Shown piece by piece: positions 60,255-64,000 of a stretch of DNA of 64,000 nt (positions within the stretch are counted from its first letter, which is position 1; each line of letters begins with the position of its first letter). Under the pieces are notes generated by a model that was not told where the DNA came from, searched no databases, and worked only from the letters and a program-made list of their open reading frames with translations. Source of the stretch: Alkalicoccobacillus plakortidis (GTDB taxonomy: Bacteria > Bacillota > Bacilli > Bacillales > Bacillaceae_D). The stretch is taken from assembly GCF_023703085.1 (NCBI RefSeq), contig NZ_JAMQJY010000001.1, forward strand, positions 1,550,001-1,614,000, in the 5' to 3' direction. The position numbers and the translations under genes are program-made.

Positions 60255-60339
60255 TTGGACCCCTCCATTACTTATTTGGCTATTAAGAAAAAATCAAATA
60301 AAAAATATCACAGATTAATCTAATCTAAACAACACCCAG

Positions 60340-60442
60340 TGCCTTTTGTCATTCATTACAGGTAATATTAAACATTACGTTTACTTTTGTCAATGATTTT
60401 TGTCAATTAAATGTTTTCAAATGTCAATAGAAAGGGTATACT
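60340..60442. promoter_or_regulatory. Repressor operator region
   Basis: TTTTGTCA-type direct repeats occur at 60344, 60385 and 60398, with ATGTCAA at 60421. The pair at 60385/60398 is 13 bp apart. A -10-like TATACT lies at 60437-60442 before the repressor gene. Together they look like binding sites for the XRE repressor controlling both divergent promoters. Confidence 0.5.
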
Positions 60443-60473
60443 ACTATTAATGAACGATAAAGGTGGAGTAAAT

Positions 60474-60989
60474 ATGGCTGAGTTCGGAAAATATTTAAAA
60501 GCTATGAGAGAACAACGCGGATTAGGTGTCAATCAGCTTGCTGCTCTATCCGGAGTTAGTTCTTCTTTAATATCTAGAGTCGAAAACGAAAAAAGAGGCG
60601 CTCCAAAAAGCTCTACATTAGATGAACTAGCAAAGGTTTTAAAAGCATCGCAAGTAGAATTCTATTTTATGGCAGGTCACGTTGGTGCTCTTGAATACAA
60701 TCAAGATTTTATCCCTTCAGATTTAGCATTACACTATTTATCTGACGAGGATAAAAAGTTATTTAATAAAGATAAATTAAAACAAAATCTTAATGATGAA
60801 CGTGACATTGCAAAAAGAATGGAAGCCATAAGAAAGGACTTAAAAACGCCAGATGGTCTGAATTTTTCAGGTGAACCTTTATCTGAGGAGGCAATAGAAT
60901 CCCTCCTAGAAGCAATGGAGTATGCAGTAAGGCAAACGCAACGAATTAACAAGAAATATGTCCCTAAAAAGTACAGAGATAATAATTAG
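60474..60989 (+). CDS. XRE-family phage/tailocin repressor
   Basis: About 171 residues from the ATG at 60474 (GGTGGAG upstream); an in-frame ATG at 60411 would lie inside the promoter region. HTH at about 10-65: LKAMREQRGLGVNQLAALSG, VSSSLISRVENEKRGAPKSS, TLDELAKVLKASQVEFYFMA. The C-terminal domain (EEAIESLLEAMEYAVRQTQR) lacks a LexA/CI Ser-Lys protease motif, so relief depends on the M78 protease encoded next to it. Confidence 0.8.
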   Translation: MAEFGKYLKAMREQRGLGVNQLAALSGVSSSLISRVENEKRGAPKSSTLDELAKVLKASQVEFYFMAGHVGALEYNQDFIPSDLALHYLSDEDKKLFNKDKLKQNLNDERDIAKRMEAIRKDLKTPDGLNFSGEPLSEEAIESLLEAMEYAVRQTQRINKKYVPKKYRDNN

Positions 60990-61001
60990 GGGGAGATTTA
61001 T

Positions 61002-61436
61002 TTGATTTGGATCAAAGAAACAGTTAGAGAGGTCACCGAGAAGTATAAAACTACCGACCCTTTTGAACTAGCGGATCATTTAAACGTTATTATAGTGGAA
61101 TGGAGCCTAGACGAGGAAATTAATGGTTTTTATCACTACGAAAGAAGGAATAAGTATATATTTTTAAATAACTCGTTAAACGAGACATTCAAACGGTACA
61201 CTCTAGCACATGAATTGGGCCATTCAATTTTACACCCTAAATTTAATGCGGCAAAAATGAAAGAACATACACTTTATTCGCAGGAAAAGATTGAAATTGA
61301 AGCAGATACCTTTGCGGTTGAATTATTAATAACAGATCTTTTTCTTAAAGAGAATCAAAATAGAATCTCTACAATAAAAGACGCAGCTCTTGAAAATGGA
61401 GTACCTTTAGAATTAGCACACCTTAAGAAGGTATGA
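61002..61436 (+). CDS. M78-family metallopeptidase (ImmA/IrrE-like)
   Basis: A 144-residue protein starting at TTG 61002 (GGGGGAG upstream). It has the full zinc motif YTLAHELGHSILHP (HExxH) and a downstream acidic EIEADTFAVELLITD (third ligand Glu). It follows the repressor by 12 bp and would cleave it on stress to induce the tail/lysis genes. It differs from the ICE ImmA at 21.1 kb, whose first histidine is replaced. Confidence 0.85.
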   Translation: MIWIKETVREVTEKYKTTDPFELADHLNVIIVEWSLDEEINGFYHYERRNKYIFLNNSLNETFKRYTLAHELGHSILHPKFNAAKMKEHTLYSQEKIEIEADTFAVELLITDLFLKENQNRISTIKDAALENGVPLELAHLKKV

Positions 61437-61547
61437 CATTTGAGAGATTTTATTTTCACAAAAAAAGAACATACATTCTCAATTTTATGAAGTAATTAAC
61501 TAATGTTACAAATCGAAAGGAGGATAGATAGGTCTAATTTATATACA

Positions 61548-61586
61548 AATAAAGCATATCTCCCTCAACGGAAAATATGCTTTATT
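61548..61586. terminator. Hairpin downstream of the regulator genes
   Basis: AATAAAGCATAT and ATATGCTTTATT form a perfect 12-bp stem with a 15-base loop, about 110 bp after the metallopeptidase gene and just before the tmRNA-type attachment sequence. It may be the terminator associated with the original ssrA neighbourhood. Confidence 0.55.
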
Positions 61587-61598
61587 CTAATACTCAAA

Positions 61599-61619
61599 TG
61601 GAGACGGTGGGAATCGAAC
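61599..61619 (-). other. Attachment site: 3' end fragment of tmRNA (ssrA)
   Basis: The minus strand reads GTTCGATTCCCACCGTCTCC then A. CGTCTCC is the 3' acceptor strand that pairs with the GGGGACG 5' end of Bacillus tmRNA, and GTTCGATTCCCAC is a T-loop with the T-stem 3' arm. The rest of tmRNA is absent, so this is the duplicated half of an integration site. The orientation places the inserted element to the right and original chromosome to the left. Confidence 0.6.
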
Positions 61620-61673
61620 TATCTACCGAAATCCCTTATAAATAACGAGTTTTGTCGACATTCCAAAATCATG

Positions 61674-61720
61674 ATGCAAAATGAATGCAAAAACTATTTG
61701 CAAAAAATATCAATGCAAAA
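61674..61720. repeat. Direct repeats beside the attachment site (arm-type integrase sites)
   Basis: ATGCAAAA occurs at 61674, 61685 and 61713, with TTTGCAAAA at 61697. Short direct repeats 55-120 bp from a core site are typical arm-type binding sites of a tyrosine integrase. They lie on the right side, inside the predicted element. Confidence 0.5.
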
Positions 61721-61740
61721 GATACGATTTATTGCCTTTC

Positions 61741-61914
61741 TTATATTATGTACTTCCACTTTATAAATGGTGTGATCTTCTCAGACCAATTGTTGAACTT
61801 TTCCAAGCTTTGCTCATGGCTAATTATTTCTACAATTACCTTCTCATCATTGTGAACGACTAATTTCCCTTTACGCTTCTCTATATCCCAAAATGAAGAT
61901 AATTTATTAACCAT
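61741..61914 (-). CDS. Small protein of unknown function
   Basis: A 57-residue ORF (MVNKLSSFWDIEKRKGKLVV, HNDEKVIVEIISHEQSLEKF, NNWSEKITPFIKWKYII) with AGGGGGAAC at good spacing before the ATG and a TACAAT -10-like box upstream. No known motif. It is inside the predicted tmRNA-integrated element, near its end. Confidence 0.45.
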   Translation of the reverse strand: MVNKLSSFWDIEKRKGKLVVHNDEKVIVEIISHEQSLEKFNNWSEKITPFIKWKYII

Positions 61915-62016
61915 TGCAAGTTCCCCCTAGTTGTAGTTTCGTAGGGATATTGTACCAAGTTAGGAGGGTGTGGAAAGAGCTTATGAACAAAAACTTCAAA
62001 AAGTGCTACCGTTCGT

Positions 62017-62307
62017 TTAATGCGAACGGTTATCAGTTTTTAATTTGACAATCTTCGACAAGTTGCGACGACTGACTTTAGCGGAATGACCGTCTACATC
62101 ACTAAAGAAAACAAGCTTATTTGACTTAGATAACCTAACCACTTTCTTCATATTAACTAAATTCGCTCTATCTAATGAAGTAAAATCTTTAAGCCAATTA
62201 TCTAAATCCTCCAAACTTCTCATTAAACGATATCTTTCATCCTCTGTTTGAACGTAGATAGTGCTACCATGTCGTTCAAACTTTAAAATTCTTTCAACCG
62301 AGATCAT
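62017..62307 (-). CDS. LytTR-domain DNA-binding protein
   Basis: A 96-residue protein consisting of a single LytTR domain: RILKFERHGSTIYVQTEDER, YRLMRSLEDLDNWLKDFTSL, DRANLVNMKKVVRLSKSNKL, SAKVSRRNLSKIVKLK. LytTR proteins without a receiver domain act as transcription regulators, often of mobile-element genes. Its stop codon lies within a hairpin (ACCGTTCG/CGAACGGT), which probably serves as the terminator. Confidence 0.8.
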   Translation of the reverse strand: MISVERILKFERHGSTIYVQTEDERYRLMRSLEDLDNWLKDFTSLDRANLVNMKKVVRLSKSNKLVFFSDVDGHSAKVSRRNLSKIVKLKTDNRSH

Positions 62308-62618
62308 AAATCACCTTCTCATTTGAGTCCACAACCGGATATAACATATTCATACTCCTACCCTCTTTCTGTTCATTTTGTCAGACTGAGTTAGAAAAAG
62401 GTGCCAAATTAAGCCGAAAAACAGCCAGACGTCTTTGTAATGATAAGAACTATGAGCCTACAGCTACGACAAGAGGTAAGGTTGTGAGGTTTTTAATTAA
62501 ACGAGGTCACGATGTTGATCATGAGGACTTTTGGTAAATTGGAAACTTTATCTTGTTGCACTCCGTAAACCGTAGTAATATTGCACTATAATTGTGTGAG
62601 ACTATGGGAGGTCAACTG
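62308..62618. other. Region with a possible C-terminal coding remnant
   Basis: A stop-bounded plus-strand frame at about 62384-62538 reads TELEKGAKLSRKTARRLCND, then YEPTATTRGKVVRFLIKRGH and DVDHEDFW, with no start codon or RBS. It looks like the end of a lost gene. Nothing else is visible before the zinc-ribbon gene. Confidence 0.3.
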
Positions 62619-62903
62619 ATGGCAAAAACAAAGAAAATTATAGAGACGAAATGCACCTGTAAAGGCTGCGGCAATGTTTGGTTTTATGATAAGAGAGATG
62701 AAGCTCAAATCAAAGCCGATAAGTGGGAAGCTGCAGGTAACAGCATGAGCAATGCAGGTAAAAGTATGATGTGCTGTGGAGGATGTTTGCCAGCTATCTT
62801 TATTCCTGAGAAGGATAAGGTCAAAGTGAAGGACTTAAACGTTTGCGAGAAATGCGGATCTAAAGCAGTCACTAAAGAAACGATTGAACACAATGTTGAA
62901 TAG
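62619..62903 (+). CDS. Small zinc-ribbon protein
   Basis: About 94 residues from MAKTKKIIETKCTCKGCGNV (GGGAGG upstream; an earlier ATG at 62592 is less likely). It has four Cys pairs: CTCKGCG, MMCCGGCLP and CEKCGSK, suggesting two zinc ribbons around a hydrophobic CCGGCLPAIFIP segment that could touch the membrane. It overlaps the yidD start. Function unknown. Confidence 0.6.
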   Translation: MAKTKKIIETKCTCKGCGNVWFYDKRDEAQIKADKWEAAGNSMSNAGKSMMCCGGCLPAIFIPEKDKVKVKDLNVCEKCGSKAVTKETIEHNVE

Positions 62904-63111
62904 AATTTGTATTGCCCTTATACGCTTTTATCAAATAGTTATTTCGCCGATCAAGCCTAAGAAAGTTAAATGTCGCTTTCATCCTACTTGTTCTAATTAT
63001 TCTTTAATGGCCATTAAAAAATACGGAGCTATTCAGGGAATTAAAAAGACCTGGGCCAGGCTTAAAAAATGCAATCCTTATAATCGTGATAGTGCTATAG
63101 ATTATCCATGA
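62884..63111 (+). CDS. yidD: YidD-like membrane insertion factor
   Basis: A 75-residue protein with the YidD signature: LIRFYQIVISPIKPKKVKCR, FHPTCSNYSLMAIKKYGAIQ, KKTWARLKKCNPYN. YidD helps YidC insert membrane proteins and may be lipid-anchored. It is usually chromosomal near rpmH-rnpA; here it is an accessory copy overlapping the zinc-ribbon gene and followed 12 bp later by the SieB-like gene. Confidence 0.85.
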   Translation: MNTMLNRICIALIRFYQIVISPIKPKKVKCRFHPTCSNYSLMAIKKYGAIQGIKKTWARLKKCNPYNRDSAIDYP

Positions 63112-63123
63112 GGTGGTAAAACT

Positions 63124-63699
63124 GTGTGGGATAAAATAATTGATGTTCTGAAACTTAATAATAAACAACTTGTACCTATCTTTTTTACATCATTGTTTAT
63201 TACGCTTTTCAGTAATAGTTCTATAGCTCAAAATGTAGGGCTTGCTGTAATTTCAGAAAACGAAGTAGTCAGTTTAGTAGTAGCCATTGCATTGTTTTTA
63301 TCTACTGCTTTACTACTAACAAATCTTTGCTTCTTCATCTCAAATAAAATTATGAACAAATTCAGTTTAAAAAAACTTGAAAAAGAGAAATTTAATCGAT
63401 TATCAAATTTAACAGAGATCGAGAGAGAAATACTACTAGAATATATAGAGAGTGGTAGCAAATCAAGGGTTTTTGACATGACTGATGGAGACATAATTGT
63501 TTTAAGAAGGTACGGCATTTTAAATATCGGTTCAAAGATCAGCAGTGGTATGATGAATTTCCCTCATATTATTGACGAATATTCTAGAAAAGTTCTTATT
63601 GATAATCCCGAATTTTTACACATCGAAAAAAGTGAAGATGAAGACGAAAATTATACTAATCCGTATCAATCTTTCAAGATGCCGATTAAGTGGGATTAA
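63124..63699 (+). CDS. SieB-like superinfection-exclusion membrane protein
   Basis: A 191-residue protein starting at GTG 63124 (AGGTGG upstream). Two hydrophobic helices (LVPIFFTSLFITLF and VVAIALFLSTALLLTNLCFF) precede a cytoplasmic part: NLTEIEREILLEYIESGSKS, FDMTDGDIIVLRRYGILNIG and SKISSGMMNFPHIIDEY, the pattern of SieB-type proteins. Phage SieB blocks lytic growth of other phages. Assignment is by pattern only. Confidence 0.6.
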   Translation: MWDKIIDVLKLNNKQLVPIFFTSLFITLFSNSSIAQNVGLAVISENEVVSLVVAIALFLSTALLLTNLCFFISNKIMNKFSLKKLEKEKFNRLSNLTEIEREILLEYIESGSKSRVFDMTDGDIIVLRRYGILNIGSKISSGMMNFPHIIDEYSRKVLIDNPEFLHIEKSEDEDENYTNPYQSFKMPIKWD

Positions 63700-63795
63700 T
63701 TATTGAGCCAAACATATTGGCTCTTTTTTCTCGTTGTATTACGAACACGCATTCGCATATAATAAGAACAACGTATTTATTTGGGAGTGTTTTTC

Positions 63796-64000
63796 ATGCC
63801 ATCATTTGAGGAAATGGAAGATCATAAAACGAATCTGCGTCGTGGTAATTTATTGTGGGAGGGTAGCCGAATGATGTTACCCGAACATAAAGCAGCTATA
63901 AGAGAACATAACGAAAAAGAAAAACGCATCGAAAAGCATGAGCTTGATCCGGATGAGCTTCAAGAGATCGGTTATGTGGTGATGGATGCACTTAAGCATA
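63796..64000 (+). CDS. YolD-like family protein (partial)
   Basis: At least 68 residues from MPSFEEMEDHKTNLRRGNLL; the gene runs off the right edge. NLLWEGSRMMLPEHKAAIRE and EKEKRIEKHELDPDELQEIG are typical of YolD-like proteins, usually co-transcribed with UvrX/UmuC-type DNA polymerase genes on mobile elements. Confidence 0.75.
   Translation, partial: MPSFEEMEDHKTNLRRGNLLWEGSRMMLPEHKAAIREHNEKEKRIEKHELDPDELQEIGYVVMDALKH

Noticed and set aside
61503..61766. Plus-strand frame of 87 codons across the tmRNA-type site.
   Set aside because: It covers the hairpin and attachment core, and its composition does not look like a gene.
62384..62538. Short frame resembling a RecX C-terminus.
   Set aside because: No start codon, and the similarity is too weak to name it; kept only as a remnant.

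Overview
The window looks like chromosomal DNA of a spore-forming, low-GC member of the Bacillaceae, probably one of the alkaliphilic Bacillus/Alkalihalobacillus-type lineages. The backbone carries the sufCDSUB Fe-S operon, yurZ, the metNPQ methionine importer behind a SAM riboswitch, gcvH, a YusI-type ArsC protein, CotF-like spore coat genes, ppaC and a lipoprotein Cu/Zn SOD. The order around suf-yurZ-met-gcvH-yusI resembles the yur/yus region of B. subtilis. The species call is inference.

Layout. (1) 1-22.9 kb is an ICEBs1-family integrative conjugative element. From right to left it has a tyrosine integrase, immA, immR, a divergent promoter with GATAC operators, small early genes, helP, conQ, oriT, nicK, a phosphotransferase cargo gene, conB, conC, conD, conE, yddF, conG, a cwlT-like hydrolase, yddI-like and yddJ-like genes. 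An AT-rich cargo block follows (1-4.5 kb) with two HEPN-type proteins and a KAP-family P-loop NTPase, probably anti-phage. The integrase abuts sufB. (2) 22.9-34.7 kb is ordinary backbone. (3) 34.7-37.6 kb holds an IS3-family and an IS256-family element. (4) 37.6-40.3 kb is a GntR/ABC-transporter operon bracketed by two different tandem arrays of about 41 bp. (5) 40.4-44.4 kb is backbone. (6) 44.6-61.4 kb has a phage repressor, an M78 protease, an ArpU-type regulator, a complete siphophage tail module, holin and endolysin, but no integrase, replication, terminase, portal or capsid genes. This is the layout of an F-type (monocin-like) tailocin, although a decayed prophage is also possible. (7) From 61.6 kb a second mobile element seems to start at a tmRNA-3'-end attachment site; it carries LytTR, zinc-ribbon, YidD, SieB-like and YolD-like genes.

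One cross-cutting observation changes how the window should be read. Many genes, including sufB and sufS, are frameshifted. Every +1 frameshift I could localise sits in the hexamer GCTTGG (or CCAAGC) and is repaired exactly by reading GCTGG (or CCAGC). The same change in the SAM riboswitch restores its expected consensus. The few -1 shifts sit in A or T runs. I therefore treat most of the broken genes as probably intact in the organism and give merged coordinates. The pattern looks like a motif-specific sequencing or base-calling error, possibly reflecting DNA methylation.
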